Positions 5,721 to 13,592 of a DNA stretch of 15,039 bases are shown in pieces. Source of the DNA: an uncultured Clostridium sp. (lineage in GTDB: Bacteria; Bacillota; Clostridia; Christensenellales; Borkfalkiaceae); assembly GCA_900555925.1 (NCBI GenBank), contig USMU01000047.1:1-15039 (forward strand), read 5' to 3'. Each line of letters opens with the position of its first letter. Position 1 is the first letter of the stretch. The position numbers were made by a program, and so were the translations under genes. The notes beneath the pieces are model-generated. The model had not been told where the DNA came from, ran no database searches, and saw nothing but the letters and a program-made list of their open reading frames with translations.

Positions 5721-7265
5721 ATGATTTTAAGCGTTACCGACCTCACGCACGGTTTCGGAGACCGTGCCATTTTTCAAGACGTTTCTTTCCGTATGCTGAA
5801 AGGAGAGCATATCGGGCTTGTAGGAGCAAACGGAGAAGGAAAATCCACCTTTATGAACATCATCACGGGCGCCCTAAAACCGGACGAGGGAAAAGTAGAA
5901 TGGTCGAAAAACGTGCGGGTGGGATATCTCGATCAACATACCTCACTCAAACAAGGTATGACGGTGGGCGACGTGCTCCGTTCCGCTTACGATCACCTCT
6001 TTGAAACGGAAAGTTATATAAACTCTCTTTATGAAAAAATGGGGGAGGAAAACGCGGATATCGACGCGCTGATGGAAGAAGTCGGAACTTTACAGGACTA
6101 TCTTACAAATAACGACTTTTATCAAATCGACATAAAGGTGAACGAGGTCGCCCGCGCCTTTGAACTGACGAGCCTCGGTCTCGACAGGGACGTTTCCCGG
6201 CTTTCGGGAGGACAGAGGACGAAGGTTTTGCTGGCAAAATTGCTCCTCGAAAAGCCGGACATTCTGCTTCTGGACGAGCCGACCAATTACCTCGACGCCA
6301 ACCATATCGAGTGGCTGAAAAATTATCTGATAAATTACGAAAATGCATTTGTTCTCATTTCGCACGATATTCCCTTTCTCAACGCCGTCGTCAATCTCGT
6401 CTATCACGTGGAAAATTGCCGTCTGACGAGATACGTGGGAAACTACGATAGATTTCTTTCGGAATATGAAGTGAGAAAACAGCACCTCGAAGCGGCCTTC
6501 GAGCGTCAACAGAAAGAAATCGCCGCACTGAAAGATTTCGTCGCCAGAAACAAAGCTCGCGTATCCACGCGGAACATGGCTATGTCCAGACAGAAGCGTT
6601 TGGATAATATGGAAATCATCGAGCTGGCATCGGAAAAGCCCAAGCCCGAATTTTCCTTCAAGGAAGCCCGTGCGAGCGGGCGAATCGTATTTGAAACGCA
6701 AGACCTCGTCCTCGGCTACGGAACTCCGCTGTCGCGTCCGATAACCAAAAGGCTGGAAAGAGGACAAAAAGTTGCCGTCGTGGGAACGAACGGAATCGGC
6801 AAAACGACGTTTCTCAAAAGCGTCCTCGGTCTGATTCCACCCTGTTCGGGAAGGGCAGAACTCGGCAGTTATCTCGAAACGGGCTACTTCGAGCAGGAGA
6901 TTCCGCCGAGCGACAATACCTGTCTCGAAGAACTCTGGCAGTATTTTCCCTCCATGTCCAACGGGGAGGTTCGGGCCATGCTCGCAAAATGCGGACTGAC
7001 CGCCAAGCATATCGAAAGCAAGGTTCGCGTTCTTTCGGGCGGAGAACAGGCGAAAGTACGGTTGTGCCGCCTGATGAACACGCCTAGTAACGTGCTCCTT
7101 TTGGACGAACCGACAAACCATCTCGATTCCGACGCCAAGGCGGAACTTCGCAGAGCCCTGCAAGCGTATCGCGGCGCCGTCCTCTTAGTTTGCCACGAGC
7201 CCGAATTTTATGAGGGAATCGTAGGGGAGATATGGAATATCGAAGAATATTCTCTGCTGTTTTGA
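5721..7265 (+). CDS. ABC-F family ATPase (ribosome-associated, YbiT/YkpA-like)
   Basis: A 514-residue soluble protein with two ATPase domains and no membrane segment. Domain 1 has Walker A GANGEGKST (35-43), LSGGQ (162-166 region) and Walker B ILLLDEPTNYLD (181-192). Domain 2 has GTNGIGKTT (355-363), LSGGEQAKVRLC (438-449) and LLLDEPTNHLD (459-469). The charged, helical interdomain linker (about 245-310) includes VRKQHLEAAFERQQKEIAAL and MSRQKRLDNME, as in ABC-F proteins, where it reaches toward the ribosomal P-site tRNA. ABC-F proteins act in translation or protect ribosomes from antibiotics. The sequence looks closest to the housekeeping YbiT/YkpA-type group, but resistance cannot be excluded. 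The start uses AAAGG (5706-5710). The gene stands alone between its own promoter and terminator. Confidence 0.93.
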   Translation: MILSVTDLTHGFGDRAIFQDVSFRMLKGEHIGLVGANGEGKSTFMNIITGALKPDEGKVEWSKNVRVGYLDQHTSLKQGMTVGDVLRSAYDHLFETESYINSLYEKMGEENADIDALMEEVGTLQDYLTNNDFYQIDIKVNEVARAFELTSLGLDRDVSRLSGGQRTKVLLAKLLLEKPDILLLDEPTNYLDANHIEWLKNYLINYENAFVLISHDIPFLNAVVNLVYHVENCRLTRYVGNYDRFLSEYEVRKQHLEAAFERQQKEIAALKDFVARNKARVSTRNMAMSRQKRLDNMEIIELASEKPKPEFSFKEARASGRIVFETQDLVLGYGTPLSRPITKRLERGQKVAVVGTNGIGKTTFLKSVLGLIPPCSGRAELGSYLETGYFEQEIPPSDNTCLEELWQYFPSMSNGEVRAMLAKCGLTAKHIESKVRVLSGGEQAKVRLCRLMNTPSNVLLLDEPTNHLDSDAKAELRRALQAYRGAVLLVCHEPEFYEGIVGEIWNIEEYSLLF

Positions 7266-7274
7266 GAACAGATT

Positions 7275-7308
7275 ACCGCGGCTGAAATCATTTTCAGCCG
7301 CGGTTTTT
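7275..7308 (+). terminator. strong intrinsic terminator of the ABC-F gene
   Basis: A perfect 13-bp stem ACCGCGGCTGAAA (7275-7287) with TTTCAGCCGCGGT (7292-7304), a TCAT loop, and TTTTT (7304-7308). It lies 9 bp after the stop codon. Confidence 0.93.
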
Positions 7309-7329
7309 ATATAATTAACCGCGGTTTTT
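7298..7329 (+). repeat. short direct repeat of the terminator arm (CCGCGGTTTTT)
   Basis: CCGCGGTTTTT at 7298-7308 is repeated at 7319-7329, 21 bp later. The second copy lies in a perfect 10-bp palindrome AACCGCGGTT (7317-7326). It could pair with the first terminator arm as an alternative stem or be a remnant of a duplicated terminator. Confidence 0.6.
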
Positions 7330-7342
7330 CAGGCGGATATTT

Positions 7343-7368
7343 ACACTTGTGCAAATATGGCAAAGTGT
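7343..7368 (+). other. imperfect inverted repeat in the gap before the dehydrogenase operon
   Basis: ACACTTGTGC (7343-7352) pairs with GCAAAGTGT (7360-7368) with one bulged base and a 7-nt AAATATG spacer. It could be an operator or a hairpin; a T-run follows 9-11 bases later. The rest of 7369-7473 is A/T-rich with purine runs and no gene. Confidence 0.35.
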
Positions 7369-7473
7369 GTGTGGCTTTTTCAATTTTTTTGTTTTTTGTG
7401 AACGCGGAAAAGGGGAGAAAAAGGGGAAAAATATAAAATTTTTATCTTATTTGTAATTAAGCAGTCCAAGTTG

Positions 7474-7502
7474 TTGAGATTCGGAAGAAAATATGATATA
7501 AT
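7474..7502 (+). promoter_or_regulatory. sigma-A promoter of the dehydrogenase-fumarase-Hdr-Flx operon
   Basis: TTGAGA (7474-7479) and TATAAT (7497-7502) are separated by exactly 17 bp. The start is expected near 7509, giving a leader of about 70 nt with CGGAGA (7565-7570) nine bases before the ATG. No other promoter or terminator of comparable quality was seen up to the window end, so this probably drives at least eight genes. Confidence 0.8.
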
Positions 7503-7579
7503 ATATTCCGTTTGGAGTGGGCGCGTCAGGGCGTTCAATGATACAGAGAAAAAATTTTAACATACGGAGAATATAAGGT

Positions 7580-8530
7580 ATGAACAACAAAGTTACTATT
7601 ATCGGTGCAGGTTCGGTAGGTGCCACTATTGCGTACACCTTGGTGGTAGACAGCTCGGTTTCGGAAATCGTTTTGATCGACGTCAACCGCGACAAAGCGC
7701 TCGGCGAAGCCATGGACATCAAGCAGGCGACTCCGTTCCTTTCTCCCACGAAAGTATACGAAGGTTCCTACGAAGATGCGAAGGGTTCGGATATTGTTAT
7801 CATTACGTCGGGAATCGGCAGAAAGCCCGGACAATCTCGTATCGATTTGACACAGACGAATGTCAATATCATCAAGAGCATCGCTCCCGAAATCGTCAAG
7901 CATGCTCCCGACGCTATCTATGTCATTGTCGCCAATCCCGTAGACGTTCTTACTTATGTTTTTGGTAAGGTAACGGGACTTCCCAAAGGAAAAGTGCTCG
8001 GTTCGGGAACCATTCTCGATACCATTCGTTTGAGAACCCGCCTTTCCGAATTGTATTCCATCAATCAGAAACAGGTGCATGCCTATGTCCTCGGCGAGCA
8101 CGGCGACAGTTCCTTCGTCGCTTGGTCCACCGCCGACATCACGGGAATCCCCTTGAACGATTACGACGATGCTCTGACGAACAAAACGGTTCTGCCCATC
8201 ACTCCCTACGCGAGAGAAGAGGTGGAAGAATACGTCAAGAAATCGGGCGGAAAGATTATCGCGAGAAAGGGCGCTACTTTTTATGGAATTGCCGCTTCCG
8301 TATGCCATATCGTCAAGTGTATCTATTCGGGCGCGGATACCGTCATGACGCTGTCCACGCTTCTCGAAGGCGAATACGGAATTTCCGACGTATGTCTGAG
8401 CACACTCTGCGTTTTGGGAAATAACGGTATCCAGACTACTTTGACGCCGAAGATGTCGGAGGATGAGCTCGCAAAACTCAATCACAGCGCGGAAGTCCTC
8501 AAAGAAGTCATCGCGCAGTTGGATATTTAA
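7580..8530 (+). CDS. L-lactate/malate dehydrogenase family protein with Arg at the specificity site
   Basis: A 316-residue NAD-dependent 2-hydroxyacid dehydrogenase. The NAD site is [10 protein letters not shown] (9-18), with D34 after the second strand indicating NADH rather than NADPH. Catalytic residues by family numbering: R87 (Arg109), D147 (Asp168), R150 (Arg171) and H174 (His195, in VLGEHGDSS). Overall sequence and length are those of L-lactate dehydrogenase. However, the residue before KPG that sets substrate choice is R81 ([11 protein letters not shown]), as in malate dehydrogenase, where lactate dehydrogenases have Gln102. At the second specificity site T233 (Thr246 equivalent) is lactate-type. 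It could reduce oxaloacetate to malate, pyruvate to lactate, or another 2-oxoacid. Fumarase as the next gene favours malate. It is first in a long operon. Confidence 0.88.
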   Translation: MNNKVTIIGAGSVGATIAYTLVVDSSVSEIVLIDVNRDKALGEAMDIKQATPFLSPTKVYEGSYEDAKGSDIVIITSGIGRKPGQSRIDLTQTNVNIIKSIAPEIVKHAPDAIYVIVANPVDVLTYVFGKVTGLPKGKVLGSGTILDTIRLRTRLSELYSINQKQVHAYVLGEHGDSSFVAWSTADITGIPLNDYDDALTNKTVLPITPYAREEVEEYVKKSGGKIIARKGATFYGIAASVCHIVKCIYSGADTVMTLSTLLEGEYGISDVCLSTLCVLGNNGIQTTLTPKMSEDELAKLNHSAEVLKEVIAQLDI

Positions 8531-8552
8531 TCGTACGGGCGGAGATACGGAT

Positions 8553-9929
8553 ATGGAATATCGGATAGAAAAAGATACGATGGGGGAGATGAAGGTCCCC
8601 GCGGATAAATATTGGGCGGCGCAGACGGAACGCAGCCACGAAAATTTTCAGATCGGCACGGAAGTGATGCCCAGGGAAATCACGCATGCGTTCGGTATCC
8701 TCAAAAAAGCCGCCGCTCTCGCAAACTATAAACTCGGAAAATTATCCGAAGAAAAGAAAGATATTATTTGCGCGGCCGCGGACGAGGTGATTTCCGGAAA
8801 GCTCAACGAGCATTTCCCGCTTGTCGTATGGCAGACGGGAAGCGGAACGCAGTCGAACATGAACGCCAATGAGGTCATTGCCAATCGCGGCAACGAAATG
8901 GCGGGGAAAAAGCTCCTGCATCCCAACGACGACATCAATAAGAGCCAAAGTTCCAACGATACTTTCCCGACGGCGATGCACATCGCGGCGGTCATTGCGA
9001 TAGAGGATAAATTATTCCCCGCGATGGACAAACTCATTTCGACGTTCTGCCGTCTGGAAAAAGAAAACGAGGGAATCGTAAAGAGCGGAAGAACGCATTT
9101 GCAGGACGCCGTTCCTATCGCCTTTTCTCAGGAAATCAGCGGTTGGAGAAATATGATAGAAAAGACGAAAGCACAGCTTTCCCTTGCGCTTTCGGGGTTG
9201 AAGGAGCTTGCTCTCGGCGGAACCGCGGTGGGAACGGGACTCAACGCGCCCAAGGGCTTTGCGGAGGAAGTCGCCGCAGAAGTCAGCGCGTTGACGGGTA
9301 AAACGTTCGTCACGGCGGAAAATAAATATCATGCACTCACGTCCAAGGACGAACTCGTGTTCGCACACGGCGCATTGAAGGCACTCGCCTGCAATCTCAT
9401 GAAGATAGCCAACGACGTGCGTTGGCTGGCTTCCGGGCCGCGCGACGGACTGGGCGAAATTTTCATTCCCGAAAACGAGCCGGGTTCTTCGATTATGCCC
9501 GGGAAAGTCAATCCCACGCAGTGCGAATCGATGACGATGGTCGCCGTGCAGGTCATGGCGAACGACGTCGCCGTCGGTATGGGCGCTTCGCAGGGAAATT
9601 TCGAACTCAACGTATTTATGCCCGTCATTATCTATAATTTCCTGCAATCGGCGAGATTGCTGGCGGACGGCATTACTTCGTTCGAAAAGAATTGCGTCAC
9701 GGGAATCCGCGCCAATAAGGAAAAGATGAAACATAACCTCTATAATTCGCTCATGTTAGTCACGGCGCTCAATCCGTATATCGGATACGAAAATGCGGCC
9801 AAGACGGCGAAAAAGGCGTATAAGGAAAATATTTCCCTGAAAGAGGCTTGCGTGGCGCTCGGTTTCCTTACGGAAGAAAAATTCGACGAAGTGTTCCGTC
9901 CCGAGGAAATGGCATATCCGCAGAAATAA
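8553..9929 (+). CDS. fumC: class II fumarate hydratase
   Basis: A 458-residue cytoplasmic enzyme that interconverts fumarate and malate without an iron-sulfur cluster. Visible family marks are [14 protein letters not shown] (95-108), [10 protein letters not shown] (131-140), the active-site region SGRTHLQDA (178-186, H182), and the fumarase/aspartase signature [11 protein letters not shown] (311-321) with the catalytic serine. Length is normal. FumC is favoured over aspartase by the GTQSNMN and THLQDA forms. The ATG at 8553 is preferred over an in-frame ATG at 8463 that lies inside the dehydrogenase gene; GGCGGAGA sits just before it. It follows the dehydrogenase by 22 bp and precedes hdrB by 30 bp, with no terminator between. 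Its substrate links it directly to the malate-type reading of the upstream enzyme. Confidence 0.95.
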   Translation: MEYRIEKDTMGEMKVPADKYWAAQTERSHENFQIGTEVMPREITHAFGILKKAAALANYKLGKLSEEKKDIICAAADEVISGKLNEHFPLVVWQTGSGTQSNMNANEVIANRGNEMAGKKLLHPNDDINKSQSSNDTFPTAMHIAAVIAIEDKLFPAMDKLISTFCRLEKENEGIVKSGRTHLQDAVPIAFSQEISGWRNMIEKTKAQLSLALSGLKELALGGTAVGTGLNAPKGFAEEVAAEVSALTGKTFVTAENKYHALTSKDELVFAHGALKALACNLMKIANDVRWLASGPRDGLGEIFIPENEPGSSIMPGKVNPTQCESMTMVAVQVMANDVAVGMGASQGNFELNVFMPVIIYNFLQSARLLADGITSFEKNCVTGIRANKEKMKHNLYNSLMLVTALNPYIGYENAAKTAKKAYKENISLKEACVALGFLTEEKFDEVFRPEEMAYPQK

Positions 9930-9959
9930 GCGCGGAAGTTGATCTAAAAAGGTAACGAT

Positions 9960-10739
9960 ATGAAAATTTGTTATTATCCCGGCTGTACGCTGAAAACCAA
10001 AGCGAAAGATTTGGACGTCTACGCCCGCCTTTCTGCCGAAGCGCTCGGCGTGGAGATGGAAGAAATAGAAAATTGGCAGTGCTGCGGCGCGGTCTATCCC
10101 ATGGCGAGAGACGAAATTGCGACGAAACTTTCCGCCGTGCGCGCGCTCGACTATGCAAAGCATCGCGGGGGTAAATTGCTCACTCTCTGTTCCGCTTGCC
10201 ATAACGTCATCAAGCGCACCAACGAAGATATGCGCTCGGACGAAAATATTTCTTCCAAAGCCAATAACTATCTTAAATTGGAAGAACCTTACCGCGGAGA
10301 AACGCAGGTTCTGCATTATCTCGAAATGCTGAAAGACGTGGTGGGTTTCGAGAATATCAGAAAGAAAGTCGTCAATCCCGTCAATAAAAAGATAGGCGCG
10401 TATTACGGCTGTCTTTTGCTCCGCCCGAGCGGAGTAATGGCTTTCGACAATCCGGAAAATCCCACGATTATCGAAGATTTTATCCGCGCCATCGGCGGAA
10501 CGCCCGTCGTCTATCCTTTCCGCAACGAATGCTGCGGCGCGTATGTGGCTCTCAAAAATCCGAAGCTCCCCGAAGAAAGGAGCAGAAAGGTCTTGGCGAG
10601 CGCGAAGGAAAAGGGGGCGGAGGAAGTGATTACCGCCTGCCCGCTCTGCTTGTATAATCTGAAAGAGAAGGGCGGAAACATTCTGCCCGTGAGATATTTC
10701 ACGGAGTTTCTTGCCGAAGCGCTGGGGGTGAAAGCATGA
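9960..10739 (+). CDS. hdrB: heterodisulfide reductase subunit B-like protein
   Basis: A 259-residue protein with two complete CCG domains: C9, C41-C42, C77, C80 (C-x31-CC-x34-C-x2-C) and C151, C191-C192, C227, C230 (C-x39-CC-x34-C-x2-C). In methanogen HdrB these bind two noncubane [4Fe-4S] clusters that split the CoM-S-S-CoB disulfide. All ligand positions are present, so a catalytic role on a disulfide or similar acceptor is likely. The substrate cannot be that of methanogens in a clostridium. AAAAAGG (9946-9952) precedes the ATG by seven bases. The stop overlaps the hdrC start by 4 bp. The glycolate-oxidase-type or lactate-utilisation CCG proteins are alternatives, but the HdrC and HdrA neighbours settle the assignment. 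Confidence 0.93.
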   Translation: MKICYYPGCTLKTKAKDLDVYARLSAEALGVEMEEIENWQCCGAVYPMARDEIATKLSAVRALDYAKHRGGKLLTLCSACHNVIKRTNEDMRSDENISSKANNYLKLEEPYRGETQVLHYLEMLKDVVGFENIRKKVVNPVNKKIGAYYGCLLLRPSGVMAFDNPENPTIIEDFIRAIGGTPVVYPFRNECCGAYVALKNPKLPEERSRKVLASAKEKGAEEVITACPLCLYNLKEKGGNILPVRYFTEFLAEALGVKA

Positions 10740-11122
10740 CGAGAGAAGAACAAAAAGAAAATCTCCTCCGTTTGAGCGGCACGGACGTCAGAAAATGCAT
10801 GAAGTGCGGGAAGTGCTCCGGTCGTTGTCCCGCGTTCAAGGAAATGGATATAAAGCCCCATCAATTTGTTTCCCTGCTCGTCAAGGGCAAGGTAGAAGAG
10901 CTTTTGAAAAGCAAAGCGATATGGAGCTGCCTTTCCTGCATGGCGTGCGTGGAGAGATGTCCGCGCGGCGTAGCGCCGGCTGCCGTCATCGAGGCGGTGC
11001 GGGATACGGTGGTGCGCATGCAGAACGCAAACGGAATCAAAGCGGAGGATATTCCTCCCATCGTAGACGAGCTCATTCCCCAACAACTGCTCGTCAGCGC
11101 GTACAGAAAATACAACAAATGA
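10736..11122 (+). CDS. hdrC: heterodisulfide reductase subunit C-like ferredoxin
   Basis: A 128-residue protein with two [4Fe-4S] motifs, C21-x2-C24-x2-C27-x3-C31-P and C65-x2-C68-x2-C71-x3-C75-P, the arrangement of HdrC. It should carry electrons from HdrA to the noncubane clusters of HdrB. Both motifs are intact. The start overlaps the end of hdrB (ATGA), implying coupled translation and close to 1:1 amounts. The C-terminal tail (about 85-128) is helical and hydrophilic. Unlike membrane-bound HdrDE systems, no haem-binding membrane subunit is adjacent, so the complex should be cytoplasmic. Confidence 0.93.
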   Translation: MTREEQKENLLRLSGTDVRKCMKCGKCSGRCPAFKEMDIKPHQFVSLLVKGKVEELLKSKAIWSCLSCMACVERCPRGVAPAAVIEAVRDTVVRMQNANGIKAEDIPPIVDELIPQQLLVSAYRKYNK

Positions 11123-11148
11123 TTTCAAGGTAAAGAGAGTTATATAAA

Positions 11149-13140
11149 ATGCAAAGAATAGGTGTTTTTATTTGTTGGTGCGGCAGTAATATCGCGGCAA
11201 CGGTAGACGTGGAAAGAGTGGCCGAAGTCATTAAGTCCGAGCCGGGCGTCGTCTTTTCGGCCAACTATCAGTACATGTGCTCCGAAAACGGTCAGCAGCT
11301 CATTAAAAATGCAATCAAGGAGCATAACCTGACGGGCATCGTCGTCGGGTCCTGTTCGCCCAGAATGCACGAGGCTACTTTCCGCAAGACCGCGGAAGCC
11401 GCGGGACTCAATCCCTACATGGTGGAAATCGCCAATATCCGCGAGCATTGTTCCTGGATACATAAGGACAGAGAAGAAGCGACCGAAAAGGCGATCGTTC
11501 TCGTCCGCACGGCGATTGCGAAGGTAAATCTGGACGCTCCCTTGCAGGCGGGAGAAAGCCCCGTCGTCAAGCGCGCGCTCGTCATCGGCGGCGGCATCGC
11601 GGGGATTCAGGCCGCGCTCGATATCGCGGAAGCGGGTTTTGAAGTGGATATCGTGGAAAAGAATGCCACGATCGGCGGACGTATGGCGCAGCTCGATAAG
11701 ACGTTCCCCACGCTCGATTGCTCGGCTTGTATTCTGACGCCGAAAATGGTGGACTGCGCTCAGAGCGATAAAATCGACATTCTGTCCTACTCCGAAGTGG
11801 AGGAGGTCAAGGGGTTCGTCGGCAATTTTTCGGTGAAGATCCGTAAAAAAGCCAGATATGTAGACGAAAAGAAATGCACGGGCTGTAAGGTCTGTATGGA
11901 AAAATGTCCCTCCAAGAAAGGGCTTAACGAGTTCAATATGAACCTCAACAACCGTACGGCTATTTATATTCCGTTCGCGCAGGCTATTCCCAACGTGGCG
12001 GTCATCGATCCTCAGCAGTGCATCAAACTCAAAACGGGCAAATGCGGAATCTGTCAGAAATTCTGTACCGCGGGCGCTATCGATTACACGATGAAGGACG
12101 AATTTATCGAACGTCAGTACGGTGCCATCGTCGTGGCGACGGGGTTCAAGCCCATTTCCCTCGATGCGTTCAACGAGTACGGCTATGCCGAGAATAAAGA
12201 CGTCATCACGTCTTTGGAACTTGAAAGACTGATGAACGCGGCCGGCCCCACGAACGGCGTCCTTTTGCGTCCCTCCGACGGAACGCATCCGAAGGTCATC
12301 ACCTTCATTCAATGCGTCGGTTCGCGCGATACTTCCGGCTGTGGGAAGCCTTACTGCTCGAAAATCTGCTGTATGTATACCGCGAAGCATGCCATGCTCA
12401 TCCGTGAAAAGTATCCCGATACGGAGGTGCACGTATTCTATATCGACGTACGTACGCCCGGAAAGAATTACGACGAATTCTACCGCCGCGCGGTCGAACA
12501 GTACGGCGTGGATTATATAAAGGGCATGGTCGGAAAAGTCTATAACGAGAACGGGAAACTCATGGTTCAGGGTTCCAACCTCATCGATAACGAACAAGTG
12601 ACGATTCCTTCCGACCTCGTCGTTCTCGCCGCGGCGATCGAACCCGAACCTTCTGTCAGAAAGATAGCAACGCTTTTGACTGCAAGTATCGATACGAATA
12701 ACTTCCTCACCGAAGCGCATCCCAAACTCCGTCCCGTGGAAAGCCCCACGGCTGGCGTATATCTCGCGGGTGTCTGCCAAGGACCCAAGGACATCCCCGA
12801 AACGGTGTCCCAGGCTTCCGCGTGCGCCGCGAAGGTCATCGGACTGCTCGTCAAGGATCACTTAAAGACGAATCCCTGCGTCGCTCAGCCCGACGAGACG
12901 ATGTGTAACGGGTGCAGCCAATGTGCCAATGTCTGTGCGTACGGCGCCATTACCTACGTCGATAAGGAATTCCGTCTCGGCGGAGGAAAGACGGAAATCA
13001 GAAGGGTGGCTTCCGTCAATCCCGCAGTCTGTCAGGGCTGCGGAGCCTGCACGGTCACCTGTCCTTCGGGCGCTATGGATCTTAAAGGATTCAGCTCCAA
13101 ACAAATCATGTCGGAGGTGGAAGCGATATGCAAGATGTAA
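11149..13140 (+). CDS. hdrA: heterodisulfide reductase subunit A, FAD- and multi-[4Fe-4S] electron-bifurcating flavoprotein
   Basis: A 663-residue protein with full HdrA architecture. The N-terminal domain (1-135) contains GVFICWCGSNIA and SCSPRMHE. An FAD-binding Rossmann motif is at 147-170 (GGGIAGIQAALDIAEAGFEV), followed by CSACILTPKM (191-200). An inserted ferredoxin domain has C243, C246, C249, C253 and C291, C299, C302, C306. The thioredoxin-reductase-like core carries FIQCVGSRD (386-394) and YCSKICCMYTAKHA (402-415), and the FAD-closing segment is near PETVSQASACAAK (550-562). A C-terminal two-cluster ferredoxin has C586, C589, C592, C596 and C628, C631, C634, C638. In methanogens this FAD splits electron pairs between ferredoxin and HdrB. 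Length is normal and no key cysteine is missing. The gene lies 26 bp after hdrC and overlaps the next gene by 13 bp. Confidence 0.95.
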   Translation: MQRIGVFICWCGSNIAATVDVERVAEVIKSEPGVVFSANYQYMCSENGQQLIKNAIKEHNLTGIVVGSCSPRMHEATFRKTAEAAGLNPYMVEIANIREHCSWIHKDREEATEKAIVLVRTAIAKVNLDAPLQAGESPVVKRALVIGGGIAGIQAALDIAEAGFEVDIVEKNATIGGRMAQLDKTFPTLDCSACILTPKMVDCAQSDKIDILSYSEVEEVKGFVGNFSVKIRKKARYVDEKKCTGCKVCMEKCPSKKGLNEFNMNLNNRTAIYIPFAQAIPNVAVIDPQQCIKLKTGKCGICQKFCTAGAIDYTMKDEFIERQYGAIVVATGFKPISLDAFNEYGYAENKDVITSLELERLMNAAGPTNGVLLRPSDGTHPKVITFIQCVGSRDTSGCGKPYCSKICCMYTAKHAMLIREKYPDTEVHVFYIDVRTPGKNYDEFYRRAVEQYGVDYIKGMVGKVYNENGKLMVQGSNLIDNEQVTIPSDLVVLAAAIEPEPSVRKIATLLTASIDTNNFLTEAHPKLRPVESPTAGVYLAGVCQGPKDIPETVSQASACAAKVIGLLVKDHLKTNPCVAQPDETMCNGCSQCANVCAYGAITYVDKEFRLGGGKTEIRRVASVNPAVCQGCGACTVTCPSGAMDLKGFSSKQIMSEVEAICKM

Positions 13141-13592
13141 CGACGGAAAAGAAAGAATATACCCCCAATATCGTGGCGTTCTGCTGTAACTGGTGCTCTT
13201 ACGCGGGGGCGGATCTCGCGGGTTCCAGCCGTCTGAGCTATCCTGCCAACGTCAAAATTATCCGCGTTCCCTGCTCCTGCCGCGTCAATCCCATGTTTGT
13301 CCTGAAAGCGTTTCAGCGGGGCGCCGACGGCGTAATTCTCTGCGGCTGTCATCCCGGCGACTGCCATTATGTGACGGGCAATTATTATACGAGGAGAAGA
13401 ATGGCGCTGTTGTTCAGCTTTTTGAACTATCTCGGAATAGAAAAGGAGCGCACGCGCGTGGAATGGGTTTCCGCCGCGGAAGGCGCAAGATTTTCCGCTG
13501 TCATGAACGATTTCGTAAAGACGGTGGCGGCGCTCGGAGAAAACAAGCGCCTGACCGATTTGAGGTGCAAGGAGGACAAGAACGATGCGTGA
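13128..13592 (+). CDS. MvhD/FlxD-like iron-sulfur electron adaptor
   Basis: A 154-residue protein of the MvhD family, which carries a [2Fe-2S] cluster and passes electrons from an input module to HdrA. The family marks are FCCNWCSYAGADLAG (18-32, C19, C20, C23), VPCSCRVNP (48-56, C49 and C51) and GVILCGCHPGDCHY (68-81, C72, C74, C79). Because the neighbours are flavin/iron-sulfur proteins rather than MvhA/MvhG hydrogenase subunits, the FlxD role in an NADH-fed Flx-Hdr complex is more likely than hydrogenase coupling. The start overlaps hdrA by 13 bp and the stop overlaps the next start by 8 bp, so translation is coupled on both sides. Confidence 0.9.
   Translation: MQDVTTEKKEYTPNIVAFCCNWCSYAGADLAGSSRLSYPANVKIIRVPCSCRVNPMFVLKAFQRGADGVILCGCHPGDCHYVTGNYYTRRRMALLFSFLNYLGIEKERTRVEWVSAAEGARFSAVMNDFVKTVAALGENKRLTDLRCKEDKNDA

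Noticed and set aside
7396..7402. TTGTGAA, a half-site like that of the redox regulator Rex, upstream of the dehydrogenase operon
   Set aside because: The matching TTCACAA half is absent and the site is about 70 bp upstream of the -35, so Rex control is not supported by sequence, though it would be biologically reasonable.
8463..8552. Upstream ATG extending fumarase by 30 residues
   Set aside because: It lies within the dehydrogenase coding region, adds residues not found in fumarases, and the ATG at 8553 has a purine-rich site.
11140..12861. 573-codon open frame on the - strand opposite hdrA
   Set aside because: It is a shadow of hdrA codon bias; the translation is rich in Arg, Asp and His without motifs, while the + strand shows complete HdrA domains.
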